Assembly (NCBI GenBank): GCA_963777695.1
Contig: CAVZRC010000003.1
Span: 5,084,001 to 5,148,000 of the forward strand
DNA from: CAVZRC01 sp963777695
GTDB lineage: Bacteria; Planctomycetota; Planctomycetia; Isosphaerales; Isosphaeraceae
Direction of reading: 5' to 3'
Length of the DNA: 64,000 nt
Below the pieces are notes generated by a model. It was not told the origin of the DNA. It made no database searches and worked only from the letters and a program-made list of their open reading frames with translations. Positions 35,765 to 45,463 of the stretch are shown here, piece by piece. The translations under genes were made by a program, and so were the position numbers. Numbering within the stretch: the stretch's first letter is position 1; every line of letters begins with the position of its first letter.

Positions 35765-38115
35765 TCACGTCGCGGGCCCGGATCCTGGAGAGTCTGATCC
35801 TCTCGACGTCGGCCCCGTTATAACTCCGCTCGACCCTAGTCGCGGCGGCATCCAGCGGAGATACCTGGCGAGGTCGGAATAGTCATCGGTCCAGGCGCGA
35901 GCGTGCGGACGCCGGGCGGGAAGTCGCCAGCGTGAGTCCGTGGCGATCGCACCCAGGTCGCCGTCGGTCGCCGCCATCACAGCCCAGATCGACGGCTGCT
36001 TGCCGGCCCGACGCTCCTCGGCACTCAGGGACGTGTCGTATCCGATGCGGCAGGCCAGGCCGGCGTCCTCGGCCTGCCGGCCCATCACCGGGTCCAGGTC
36101 CATGTATCGATTCGACAGGTTGAACACCAGCACGCCACCTTCGGCGAGCTTGGCGCGATACAGTTCGATGGCCTCTCGCGTGACCAGGTGGACCGGGAGC
36201 GAGTCCGAGCTGAACGCGTCGAGGATGATGAGCTGATAGGCATGATCGGGCGCGTCGCGGAGCCGGAGGCGGGCATCGCCCAGCACGACCTCGAGCGACC
36301 GGGCCTCGCAGTCGCGCAGATAGGTGAAGAATCGAGGGTCGCGGGCGATCCGCTCCATGGCCGGGTCGATCTCGTAGAAGCTCCAGTCCTGGGCGGGGAG
36401 GGCGTACGCGGCGAGCGTCCCCGCCCCCAACCCGACCACGGCGACACGCGTCCCGGTCCGATCCAGCCGCGGCCCGAGCGCGGCGAAGAGCCGGCCGATC
36501 GGCCCGGAGCGGGTGTAATAGGTCGATGGCTCGCGACTCGTGGATGGGGCGAGGCCCTGCTGGCCATGGAGCGTATTGCCGTGGAACAACCGATGGACGC
36601 CCTGCTCCCGATCCTCGGTCACCCGAACCACGCCGAAGAAGTTCCGCTCGATGTGGAGCAGCCGGCCGTTCAGGCCTTGCGACAGGCCCCCGGCCGCCAG
36701 CACCGCGACGGCCACCATCGCGAACCGCGCCGGCATGCGGCCGGCCGTCTTGCAGACATAGAGGCCCAGGCCCGTCGCGGCCATCGTGCACAAGACGCCG
36801 GTCGCCGAATCGGCGAGGCCCGCCTGGTTCGTCGTCAAGGCGGCCGTCAGCAGGAAGACGCTCCCGGCGAGGAGCAAGTCACCCCGCCATTCCTTCCAGC
36901 CGCGACGGACCTGGAGCTTGCCCATCCCCGGCGCCGCCACGCAGGCCAGGACCACCGCCATCGGGTATTCGATCAGGCGACTGAAGATCGCGGGAGCGAT
37001 CAGGGCATTGAAGATCCCGCCCAGCAGGCCCCCGAGAGCGATCGTCGCATAAAATTTAGACAGCCCTCGGGCCGGCGGACGCAGTCGCGCCAGCGCGCCG
37101 TGACAGGCGACCGCTCCCGCGAGGAACGTCAGCAGATGGAGCGGCACCCAGTACACCTGGACGAATCCGGCCGTCATGACCAGGACCAGCGGCACGACCA
37201 GGATCGGCAAGGCCCGGGGGGCGAGCCTCACGATGCTCGACGTCGATCCGGCGAAAGCGACGATGTAGCTCAGCAGGTAGAGGGCCAGCGGGATGACCCA
37301 GAGCATCGGCATCGCCGCCACATCCGTGGTCAAGTAGGTCGTCACGCCCATCAACCAGCTCGACGGGATGAAGGCCAGGACGAGCCAACGGAGCCAGATC
37401 CGGATATCCGGGAGCGTCGATGGACGGCCGTCGCCGGTCGGTCTCCCGAAATGCTCCCCGATCGACGGGCCCGGCTCGATGGCGGGGTCTCGCGCCGCCC
37501 GGCCGAGGTGGCGGGCGATGAGTCCACAGGCCATCATCAGGATCGCCAGGATCAGGAAGCCCATCTTCCAGGCCCGCGCCTGGACGACCAGGCTCAGGTT
37601 CGGCTCGATCGCGAACGGGTAGGCCAGGAGGGCCGCCAGGCTGCCGGCGTTGCTCGCCGCATAGAGGAAGTACGGATCGTGAGCCCGCGGATGTCCCGTC
37701 GCCGCGAACCATCGCTGGACCAGCGGCGAGGTCGCCGAGACCATGATCAGCGGGAGGGCCGTCCCACCGCAGAGGATCGCCAGGAGGGACATCGCCGGAT
37801 GAACAATCGCCGAGTCCGGGACCCTCAGCGCGATCGGAAGTCCCAGGTAACCGGCGACGAGGAGCGCCCGAGGATCGTCAGATGAATCCTTGATGAGAGC
37901 CGTCGCTCGACTCCTCCGCGGATGTCGATGCAGCCCGAGCACAGGTACCCACACAGCAAGACCACCTGGAAGTAGACCAGGCACGTGTTCCAGACCGCAG
38001 GCGGACCCCCGAACAGGGGCAGGGCCATCTTCCCGATCATCGGCTCGACCGAGAACAGGAGGATCGCACCGAGGAAGGTGGTCAGGCCGAAGAGGAGCAA
38101 GGTGGCGGATTTCAT
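35765..38115 (-). CDS. Membrane protein fused to a spermidine-synthase-like domain, one frame break
   Basis: The N terminus (MKSATLLLFGLTTFLGAILLF) and the following membrane spans lie in one frame. Adding one base near 37871 (HLTILG then ALLVAGYLG) joins them to the long frame. The protein of about 783 residues has about ten or more spans (for example LLAILCGGTALPLIMVSA and LWVIPLALYLLSYIVAFAG). Its C-terminal cytoplasmic part of about 270 residues resembles class I methyltransferase-like aminopropyltransferases (VAVVGLGAGTLAAYA, FYEIDP and LIILDAFSSDSLP). The fused protein family is common in planctomycetes; its substrate is unknown. Confidence 0.75.
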
Positions 38116-38335
38116 GAATCACGGATCCCGGTGATCGGTTCCAGGATAGGTCGGATCGGGAACGTCAAGGTCGCCGCCGGACGGAGGTCTCCTGACGTCG
38201 CGGCCGGATGGACTGGTGCGATCTCGGGAGGCGGGGATCGGCCCTCGCGGTTACAATGATACCTTCGGATGCCGGGCGAGTGGGGTCGGACCCTCGGTCG
38301 CGCCGGCATTTCCTGGGAAGATTCGGGGATTCTCC

Positions 38336-40270
38336 TTGCCATCGATCCACCGACGGATTGCCAGCCGGCTCCGGTTTCGCGAGTACCTCAAGAGCTTCCG
38401 TTCCGGCTCGAAGACGGACGTCCACGCGCAACCGCAGCCCACCGCGTCGACGCCCAAGCACCGGTCGCTCGGGCGCCTCTATCGCGAGCTCTATCGGTTA
38501 TTGACCGGCCATCGCCGCACGCTGGCCCTGGCCCTGGTGGGATTGTCGCTGGGGACGCTCCTGAAGCTGATCCCGCCCGCGGCGACCAAGGCGGCGATCG
38601 ATTATGTCATGCTCGGCCGGCCGGTCCCGGAATCCGTCGCGGCCTGGAGTCCGGTCGCCATCCCCGAGTCGCCGAGAGTGCGCCTGGTCGCCCTGGTGGC
38701 GATCGTGATGGCCGTCTCGGTCCTGGGCAAGTTCCTGGGCCTCTCGAGCCGATGGCAGGGGACGCGTGTGACCAAGCGGGTCCAGGTCGAGATCCGCCGC
38801 AAGGTCTACGAACATGCCATGCGGCTGCCGCTGCATCGGGTCTACCAGCTCAAGTCGGGCGGGGCTTCCAGCCTGCTGCGCGAGGACGCCGGCGGCGTGG
38901 GCGAGCTGATCTTCAGCATGCTCTACAACCCCTGGTCGGCCGTCGTCCAGTTCATCGGCGGACTGATCATCATGGCGTTCGTCGACTGGCGGCTCCTGCT
39001 GGGCGCACTATTTCTCGTGCCGGGGGTGTACTATTCGGACCTGACCTGGAACCGTCGGATCCGCCCGCTGTTCCGCGACGTCCGCAAGGAACGCCAGGAG
39101 ATCGACAGCCAGACGACCGAGGTCTTCGGCGGGATGCGCGTGGTACGCGCCTTCGGTCGACAGCGGAGCGAGTCGGCCCGCTTCATGGGCGAGAACCATT
39201 TCATGGCCCGGCTGGAGATCCACGCCTGGTGGCTCTCGCGGCTGATCGAGCTGCTCTGGGAGTTCCTCCTGCCGATGGCCTCGGTGGCGCTGCTGCTCTA
39301 CGGCGGGCTCCAGGTGATTGACGGACGGCTCTCGATGGGCGACCTGATGATGTTCCTGGTCTACCTGGCCATGCTCCTGGAGCCGATGGCCGTGCTGGCC
39401 TCGAGCGTGACCCAGTTCCAGAACAACCTCGCGGGCTTCGACCGGGTGCTCGACCTCCTGGCCGAGCCGCGCGAGATGGACGACTGCCCGGGTACCCGCC
39501 CCATCGTCAAGGCCCGGGTCGCCGGGCGGATCAGCCTCCAGGATGTCGGCTTCGCCTACCCGGGGACCAGCCGGATGGTCTTGAACGACATCGACCTGGA
39601 GGTGGAACCGGGCGAGACGATCGCGCTGGTCGGCCGGAGCGGATCGGGGAAGACGACGCTCTGCAACCTGATCGCCCGATTCTACGACCCGACCCGGGGC
39701 ACGATCCGACTCGATGGGATCGACCTCCGCGAGGTCGCCGTCGAGAGCTATCGCCGGTTGCTCGGGATCGTCGAGCAGGACGTGTTCCTCTTCGACGGCA
39801 CGATCGCCGAGAACATCGCCTACGGCGACCGCGGCTCGACGCGGGCCCGGATCGAGCAAGCCGCCCTGGCGGCCAACGCCTCCGAGTTCATCGAGCGCCT
39901 CCCCGACGGATACGAGACGCTGATCGGCGAGCGGGGCGTCCGGCTCAGCGGAGGCCAGCGACAGCGCCTGGCCATCGCCCGCGCCGTGCTCGCCGACCCG
40001 CGGATCTTCATCCTCGACGAGGCCACCAGCAACCTCGACAGCGAGAGCGAACGGCTGATCCAGCAGAGCCTGTCGCACCTCCTCCGCGGACGGACCTCGT
40101 TCGTCATCGCCCATCGCCTCAGCACGATCCGCAACGCCGACCGCATCCTGGTGCTCAAGGACGGCGAGGTCGTCGAGGCCGGCAGCCACGGCGAGCTGAT
40201 GTCCGTGGGCGGGGCCTACCGCGACATGGTCGAGCTGCAACGGATCGAGCAGGACGATGAAGCAGGCTAG
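38336..40270 (+). CDS. ABC exporter (permease plus ATP-binding half transporter)
   Basis: The product has an N-terminal six-span membrane domain (LALALVGLSLGTLLKLIPPAATK, VVQFIGGLIIMAFVDWRLLL and others). A cytoplasmic ATPase follows with Walker A GRSGSGKTT, signature VRLSGGQRQR and Walker B IFILDEATS, plus the H-loop in FVIAHRLST. It is a MsbA-like half transporter that works as a dimer to export a lipid or hydrophobic compound. TTG 38336 is preferred (GGGGA spaced 6 bases upstream), although the frame is open from 38216. Its TAG stop is made at the TA target of the IS630 element that follows. Confidence 0.8.
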   Translation: MPSIHRRIASRLRFREYLKSFRSGSKTDVHAQPQPTASTPKHRSLGRLYRELYRLLTGHRRTLALALVGLSLGTLLKLIPPAATKAAIDYVMLGRPVPESVAAWSPVAIPESPRVRLVALVAIVMAVSVLGKFLGLSSRWQGTRVTKRVQVEIRRKVYEHAMRLPLHRVYQLKSGGASSLLREDAGGVGELIFSMLYNPWSAVVQFIGGLIIMAFVDWRLLLGALFLVPGVYYSDLTWNRRIRPLFRDVRKERQEIDSQTTEVFGGMRVVRAFGRQRSESARFMGENHFMARLEIHAWWLSRLIELLWEFLLPMASVALLLYGGLQVIDGRLSMGDLMMFLVYLAMLLEPMAVLASSVTQFQNNLAGFDRVLDLLAEPREMDDCPGTRPIVKARVAGRISLQDVGFAYPGTSRMVLNDIDLEVEPGETIALVGRSGSGKTTLCNLIARFYDPTRGTIRLDGIDLREVAVESYRRLLGIVEQDVFLFDGTIAENIAYGDRGSTRARIEQAALAANASEFIERLPDGYETLIGERGVRLSGGQRQRLAIARAVLADPRIFILDEATSNLDSESERLIQQSLSHLLRGRTSFVIAHRLSTIRNADRILVLKDGEVVEAGSHGELMSVGGAYRDMVELQRIEQDDEAG

Positions 40271-40622
40271 TGTTCCGCCAGGCTCAAAGGACCGGGTAAA
40301 AGCGACGTAGGTTGATCCGTGCATCCGCCGTCCGGAATTGCCACCGGATCACCTCGCCGCTCTCGTTGCGGGCCTCCTCCCACGCCGACACATGACGTTC
40401 CAGGTCCTCCCTCGTCTCGATCCGCCGGTCCGGGCACTGCCGGGCCAGGACCGATGACTCGATCTCCGCCATGTTCAGCGCTGGTGGCGATGAGAGCGTG
40501 AAGCGACTGGCGTTCGTCGGCGGCGAGGCTGGCTTTGAACTCCTTCATGGCCGATCCCGGTGCGGAAATCGACCTATGAGAGCCGATCGGCACCCGACAG
40601 GCAAGTTAAACTGGCGGAACAA
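40270..40622 (-). mobile_element. IS630-type element, internally deleted (MITE-like)
   Basis: The ends read GTGTTCCGCCAG (40270-40281) and CTGGCGGAACAA (40611-40622), 11 of 12 matching as inverted repeats. TA lies on both sides (40268-40269 and 40623-40624), the target duplication used by IS630/Tc1-type transposons. The 353-bp element holds only the two ends of a transposase gene. Its TA target lies at the stop codon of the ABC exporter gene. Confidence 0.8.
40284..40548 (-). pseudogene. IS630 transposase with the central part deleted
   Basis: The 5' end (MKEFKASLAADERQSLHALI, from 40548) and the 3' end (NMAEIESSVLARQCPDRR and TADARINLRRFYPVL, to the stop at 40284) match the two termini of IS630-family transposases, which run to about 350 residues. 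About 260 codons between them are missing, and the halves are out of frame, with the junction near 40480. The DDE catalytic core is gone, so the element is non-autonomous. Confidence 0.8.
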
Positions 40623-40637
40623 TAGGTCCCACGCTCT

Positions 40638-40692
40638 TCGGCGCGATCTCAGATGGCCGAGAGGCCGCCGTTAACAGGCAACTCCACTGGAG
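40638..40692 (-). pseudogene. 3' remnant of an SDR gene
   Basis: The last codons, read on the minus strand, give PVELPVNGGLSAI then stop. They resemble GVELFVDGGMTAI at the end of the intact SDR at 45464. The nucleotide match to 45454-45510 is about 75-80 % over 53 bases and stops abruptly, with no other SDR sequence upstream. Confidence 0.6.
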
Positions 40693-40773
40693 TTGGTTGA
40701 TGAGAACGACGTGAGAGTTGACTTGCTCCCAGTGGGGTTGAGGAACTGCCGGTGAGGACGTGGCGTCGGTGAT

Positions 40774-41393
40774 TCAGCGGAGATCGACGTTTAAGGCGAT
40801 GTCGAAGGTACCGGCGCCGTTTCGGGCCAGGCCGATGAGCAGCAGGCCGAGCGCCTCGAGCGTCTGGGCCATCTGCAGGCCGCCGACATCGAACGGACGC
40901 AGCCCGAGACTCGCGATGAAGGTTGAGACGCGAGCCTTGGCCTCCGGATCGTCGGCTGCGATGAACGCGTCGAGGAGTCCACCCCGGGCAAGTATGTGGC
41001 CGAAGAGGGTGTTGAACGCCTTCACGACATGCGCGCCGGCGGGGCGCCCTTGGCGATCTCCTGCGCACCAGAACTGCCGGCGGGGGTGATGAGGCCCGTG
41101 AGGTCGGGGGAGATCGGGTTGGTGATGTCGATGATCACCTTGCCGTTGAGCGCGTCTCCATACTCGGCCACCACCGTCCCCGCACTGGTGTACGGCACGG
41201 CGAGGATGACGATGTCTCCCGCCGTCGCGGCGCCGTACGTCCCTGTGGTCGCTCCGGCTGCGAGCTGATCGGCCAGCGCCCGCGCCTTGGCGGGGTCGCG
41301 GCTGACCACCTCGACGGTGTATCCAGCCTTGGCGGCACGGCCGCCGATCGCCGCGGCCATGCCTCCTGAGCCGATGATGCTGATCGTACTCAT
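40774..41393 (-). CDS. NADP/F420-type reductase homologue A, one frame break
   Basis: ATG 41393 begins MSTISIIGSGGMAAAIGGRA, a Rossmann fold like that of NADPH:F420 reductase. A one-base loss in a C-run near 41046 (KGAP then AGAHVVKAFN) breaks the frame; repaired, the protein has about 207 residues and continues VVKAFNTLFGHILARGG to the stop at 40774. It is closely similar to homologue B at 42608. Such enzymes transfer hydride between NADP and F420 or other deazaflavin or flavin-like partners. No F420 biosynthesis genes are visible here. Confidence 0.75.
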
Positions 41394-41592
41394 GTGTATT
41401 GTCCTAATGAGTTGGGATATTGATGGTAGTCTCCAAACGGGTTCCCCCGGTAATATTCCGTGTGTGCCAGGGCGCGTGCGTCATCCCTCATGCCGTCTCC
41501 AGGTCTACAGAGTCTTTGGTCGAACGGATCACGGCATCGCGACATTGCTGTCCGCCGGGCTCGTTGCGACTCGGCTCCCTGCCGTCAGCTCA

Positions 41593-42558
41593 TCAGCCGG
41601 CAGGGAAGTAATGGCCGTTGTCTAGGTCCTTGAACAGGCCGGGCTCAGCGGGTTCCCAGCCGAGGGCATGGCGCGTGATGAGGTTGGACGCCTGGAGGTT
41701 CAGCGTGACCAAATTCGCGAGGAACCCAAAGTATCCCGGCAGCATCAGTACGTCCGCGGGAATGCTCACGGCCGGCAGGCCCAGACGGCTGCCAATGGCC
41801 TCGGCGATCTCGCGGAACCGGATGCCCTCGCCCTCAATCCCGTGCCAATTTTTGCCAGCCGGGCCCTTCTCCAGCGCCAGGCGGAACAAGGAGGCGAGGT
41901 CGCGGCCGTGCACGGCCGGCCACAGGTTCGCGCCGTCTCCGGGGTAACCGATGACACCCTTCTGCTTCGCGAGCCCGATCAGCAGTGGGAGGAAGCCGGC
42001 ATCGGTCGTGCTGTGCGCGATGGGAGGAATCCGCACGATCGAAGACCGCACGCCCCGCTCCGCAAGGCCGATTACGGTGAGCTCCACGATGTTACGAACC
42101 CGCAGGGAACCCTTGTACTCACCGCCCCCGGGGGGAAGGGCTGGATCCTCCTCGGTCGCCGGTCGTCCCAAGAAGTGGGCCCCAGGGGCTGGCCAGCCTA
42201 AGTTCGTGGGCGAGCCGATGCTCCCCGACACGACCAGCGGCTTTCCGGTTCCGGCCAGTGCCTCGCCGTACGCGAGCATGATCTGGAGCTCCGCGGCGGC
42301 CACGGCGTCAATCCCGCCGGAGGCAAGCAGGTCTTGCCTGTGCGCGACGTGGATGACCCCGTCGGACTCCGTCGCCGCCGCCTTGAGCCCATCGAGGTCG
42401 GAAATATCGCCGCGACGCACTTTGGCGCCGAACGCGGAAACCGCCGCCGCGGACTTGTCCGACCTGGCCAGGCCGGTGACCTCGTGGCCGGCGGCAATGA
42501 GCTCGGGGATGATGTACGAACCAATATGGCCGGTTCCGCCAGTGACAAAAACGTGCAT
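41593..42558 (-). CDS. Extended SDR-type NAD(P)-dependent epimerase/reductase
   Basis: The 321-residue product has the NAD-binding motif VTGGTGHIGSYI at its start, GKPLVVSGSIGSPTNLG, and later IEGEGIRFREIAEAI. It is an extended SDR enzyme of the YwnB/NmrA/epimerase kind. The usual active-site YxxxK is not obvious: the segment near residue 150 reads GGGEYKGSLRVRN, with a Tyr-Lys pair that lacks the standard spacing. Substrate is unknown. It lies between the two reductase homologues on the same strand. Confidence 0.7.
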   Translation of the reverse strand: MHVFVTGGTGHIGSYIIPELIAAGHEVTGLARSDKSAAAVSAFGAKVRRGDISDLDGLKAAATESDGVIHVAHRQDLLASGGIDAVAAAELQIMLAYGEALAGTGKPLVVSGSIGSPTNLGWPAPGAHFLGRPATEEDPALPPGGGEYKGSLRVRNIVELTVIGLAERGVRSSIVRIPPIAHSTTDAGFLPLLIGLAKQKGVIGYPGDGANLWPAVHGRDLASLFRLALEKGPAGKNWHGIEGEGIRFREIAEAIGSRLGLPAVSIPADVLMLPGYFGFLANLVTLNLQASNLITRHALGWEPAEPGLFKDLDNGHYFPAG

Positions 42559-42607
42559 GTTATGCTCCTTGTGGGTGATGCGATGCGAGGAGGTTGTACC
42601 GGTGCCC

Positions 42608-43243
42608 TCAGCCGAGAAGGTTGACGCCGATTGAGAAGTTCGTGTGCTTGACGGAGTGGGTGAGGAGGCCCAGCGTCAGCATGCAGGCGTGCTCCAGCGT
42701 CCGCGCCATGGGCAGTTGCCCAGCGTCCATCGGGCGCAGTCCGAGGCTCTCGACGAACGCCGAGACGCGTGCCTTCGCCCGTGCGTTGTCCCCGGCGATG
42801 AACACGTCCAATGGGTGGCCCTCGACTGGACCGGCAGCCAGGACGTGGGAGAACTGTGTGTTGAACGCCTTGACGACTTCCGCATCGGCAGGGGCGGCCT
42901 TGACGATCTCCTGAGCGCCGAAACTGTCCTCTGGGGTCAAGAAGCCCGTGAAGTCGGATTTGATGGGGTTGGTGATGTCGACCAGGAGCTTGCCTGCCAG
43001 CTCGTCGCCGTACTGCTTCACCACGTCGAGTACGGCGGAGTAGGGAACCGCCAGGATGACAATGTCCCCGGCCGGGGCGGCGCCGAACGTTCCTGTCGTC
43101 GCGCCAGCTCCGACCTGCTCGGCCAGCGCCCGCGCCTTGGAGGCGTCGCGACTCATCACCTCGACGGTGTGTCCGGCCTTGGCAGCAAGGCCGCCGATGG
43201 CTGCGGCCATGCCACCTGAGCCGATGATGCTGATAGTGCTCAT
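42608..43243 (-). CDS. NADP/F420-type reductase homologue B
   Basis: The 211-residue product is intact and starts MSTISIIGSGGMAAAIGGLA, with the same GSGG nucleotide-binding loop as homologue A. Other segments are VILAVPYSAVLDVVKQYGDE, VVKAFNTQFSHVL and MARTLEHACMLTLGLL. ATG 43243 is preferred over the longer frame to 43309. It is divergent from the HxlR regulator, with two palindromes in between, so it is the likely target of that regulator. Confidence 0.8.
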   Translation of the reverse strand: MSTISIIGSGGMAAAIGGLAAKAGHTVEVMSRDASKARALAEQVGAGATTGTFGAAPAGDIVILAVPYSAVLDVVKQYGDELAGKLLVDITNPIKSDFTGFLTPEDSFGAQEIVKAAPADAEVVKAFNTQFSHVLAAGPVEGHPLDVFIAGDNARAKARVSAFVESLGLRPMDAGQLPMARTLEHACMLTLGLLTHSVKHTNFSIGVNLLG

Positions 43244-43364
43244 GTGCAGTCTCCTCGTGGCTTGGGTGGTGCTCGCACTCTCTAGACCGACACGGGTTTG
43301 ATCATTCATGGACTGCCGACGCGATTAGGCGACCGCGGTAAACGTACGAGGCATCCTAGTCACG

Positions 43365-43400
43365 TTACTTGCGAAAAGCAAGTAAAATGGGATTTTACTT
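43365..43400. promoter_or_regulatory. Overlapping palindromes, candidate HxlR operator
   Basis: Two perfect palindromes overlap between the divergent reductase and regulator genes. The first has arms TTACTTGC (43365-43372) and GCAAGTAA (43378-43385) around GAAAA. The second has arms AAGTAAAAT (43380-43388) and ATTTTACTT (43392-43400) around GGG. The AT-rich cluster is unusual for this region and has the size expected for a dimeric winged-helix regulator. Confidence 0.6.
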
Positions 43401-43429
43401 TCGACATGCAAGCGAGTTATGATCTAGCC

Positions 43430-43882
43430 ATGAAGAAGACGCGCGGAGAAAACGTCCGGTCCCATTGCGCAGTGAACTACGGCGTGGAGATCTTCGGCGA
43501 CCGGTGGTCGCTCTTGATCGTTCGCGACATCGTTTTTGCTGGCAAGAAGACGTATGGCGAGTTCCTGAAATCGGAAGAGGGAATCGCGACCAATGTCCTT
43601 GCTTCCCGCCTTGCTTTTCTTGAGGAGCAAGGAATTCTCTCGAAGGTGCCCAGCCCCGACGACAGGCGCAAGGACTTTTACACTCTGACCGAGAAGGGCC
43701 TGGACCTCATCCCCATCGTGCTTAACATAGTCCTTTGGAGCGCGAAGCACGATTCGAAGTCGTACGTGCGGCGCTCCAAGGAGTTCGTTGCTCGATTAAG
43801 TCGAAGCCCCGTGCAGGTGAGTGAAGAGGTGAAGGCGCTGGTCCGCAATGGCGGATGTATCTTTCCTGCGAACAAGGTATGA
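43430..43882 (+). CDS. HxlR-family transcriptional regulator
   Basis: ATG 43430 begins MKKTRGENVRSHCAVNYGVE, the usual HxlR start, followed by EIFGDRWSLLIVRDIVF. The winged-helix recognition region is GIATNVLASRLAFLEEQGIL, and the conserved redox-sensing Cys candidate is Cys13. HxlR proteins respond to aldehydes, quinones or thiol stress and control oxidoreductase genes. The ORF extends upstream to 43298, but the typical family start is at 43430. The 238 bases after it show nothing notable. Confidence 0.8.
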   Translation: MKKTRGENVRSHCAVNYGVEIFGDRWSLLIVRDIVFAGKKTYGEFLKSEEGIATNVLASRLAFLEEQGILSKVPSPDDRRKDFYTLTEKGLDLIPIVLNIVLWSAKHDSKSYVRRSKEFVARLSRSPVQVSEEVKALVRNGGCIFPANKV

Positions 43883-44120
43883 GCAAGACGGCAAGCGCAC
43901 CCTGTCACGTCGCACGAAGAATGGCTTCGTTCTCCAAAGGAACGTGCTTAGTCTTAGGCTCGTAGACATTAGACCCTACCGATCCCGACGCCCCTAGCGA
44001 CCGGCCTGCATTTCGCCGCCCGCGCTTGGGAAACAGGAGCATCCGACGATGATGACATTCGCTGCCTGGCTCAGAGCTTCAAACATTAGAAGCTAGCAAC
44101 CCCGGCCATCATGGTGGCGA

Positions 44121-44558
44121 TCAAGGCGCGGCTGGCGGCAGCCCGGGCCTGGGGCTCACGTCCAGCTCGGAGGCCCGCGCCAGTGCTTGCGTGTCGATAT
44201 ACTCCCGGATCTTCGCCAGTTTGCCATTTCGAACGGTAATGGCGAAGACAAAATGGTCCACGAACGTCCTATTCGTGGCTTTGATTCTCCCCGTAGCGAT
44301 GCCGACAACGAGAACCCGGTCTCCCTGCGCTACGAATTCGGGGGGCTCTGGGTATGAAATTTCCACCATTTCGGAAGCCTTCTGAAACAAATCCGCCAAT
44401 CCCGCGTGCCCGCGGTGCGTGCCGGCCAGCGGCCAGTCCTCGCCCGGAATGATCCACTCAAGATCCTCGGCAGACAACGCCAGCATACCTTGCTTATCGC
44501 CGCGGCCGAATGCTGCAAATAGATCCTTCACAACCTGGACATTCTCTTGTGTGCTCAT
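44121..44558 (-). CDS. NTF2-like (SnoaL/ketosteroid-isomerase-type) protein
   Basis: The 145-residue product has the NTF2-like cone fold sequence: ENVQVVKDLFAAFGRGDKQGM, then DLEWIIPGEDWPLAGTHRGH, and a closing RNGKLAKIREYIDTQAL. Proteins of this type may be enzymes or ligand-binding proteins. It lies between the HxlR regulator and the third reductase. No regulatory motif was seen. Confidence 0.75.
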   Translation of the reverse strand: MSTQENVQVVKDLFAAFGRGDKQGMLALSAEDLEWIIPGEDWPLAGTHRGHAGLADLFQKASEMVEISYPEPPEFVAQGDRVLVVGIATGRIKATNRTFVDHFVFAITVRNGKLAKIREYIDTQALARASELDVSPRPGLPPAAP

Positions 44559-44655
44559 CGAAATCTCTCCATTTCCCTTACATCGGATCGCGTCCGATCT
44601 AATCGGGCGTCCTGGAATCGTACTTCTCGGGCCAAATCACACCATCGCAGATCGA

Positions 44656-45259
44656 TTACTGCTCCTTCTTGAACAGGTCCTGGAAGATGAGCCGACCCCA
44701 AGTGCGGCCGCGTGCGTGCACCAGCGCGCCTCCCTCGTTGAGCTTTCCCAGCTCGACGGGTGCGAACCCGAGTTTTTTGGCCAAATCCGCCACGGGAGCG
44801 ATCGCGTCCTCATCGTCGCTCGACAGAAAGACAACTCGATGGCCCCCCTCGACGATCGGATCGGTAGCCAGGGTGGCCGCAACCAGGTGATTGAAAGCTT
44901 TCACGAGACTTGGCGCCGGCGAACGCCTTCGCGACGAAGGCGGAGGACGGGAGGCCGTCCAGCTCTTCAGGGAGAGCTCCAAACGCGTTCGTCGCGTCGA
45001 TGACGATCTTGCCTTCCCAGCTCGGCAGGGCCTTCGCAACCTCGCGATGTTCCCCGAAGGGGACCGCCAAGATGATTGCGTCGGCCTCGAGTGCATCCCG
45101 CAGCGACTTGGCGACGACCGAGGGTCCAATTGCCCGAGCCTGCGGTGCCAACTCCTCGGGGGGCCGGCGACTCGCGACGGTCACGTCGATGTCCTTGCGG
45201 GCGAAGGCGTGGGCGAGGGCTTGGCCTATCTTTCCGAATCCAACAATCGCATAGCTCAT
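44656..45259 (-). CDS. NADP/F420-type reductase homologue C, one frame break
   Basis: MSYAIVGFGKIGQALAHAFA starts a Rossmann-fold protein distantly like homologues A and B (VNILAVP counterpart ADAIILAVPFGEHREVAK). An extra base near 44909 breaks the frame between AFAGA and SLVKAFNHLVAATL; the repaired protein has about 200 residues and ends GRLIFQDLFKKEQ. It may use NADP or F420; no F420-specific motif could be verified by eye. It is followed (toward lower coordinates) by the NTF2-like gene. Confidence 0.65.
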
Positions 45260-45463
45260 AACGATTCTCCGATAAATGTTGATTTTGATCCCGCGGCCGT
45301 CAACGGCGCCCGGTTATCCGTTTCGCTGCGTGGCGACCTTCGCGTAGACGCCCTGCCGGTGAACGACTGCCGCGCGGCCGGACTGACCGTTCGGCGCGGA
45401 AGTCGTTCCACCATAGGCACGCCAGTCCCATGGATCGGACACTTCCGGCGATCCGGCGCGATT

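Noticed and set aside
36188..37885. A 565-codon plus-strand open frame opposite the spermidine-synthase-like gene
   Set aside because: It is Arg/Gln/His-rich, has no recognisable domain and lies wholly within the reverse strand of a gene with clear membrane spans and motifs. Such antisense frames are common in GC-rich DNA.
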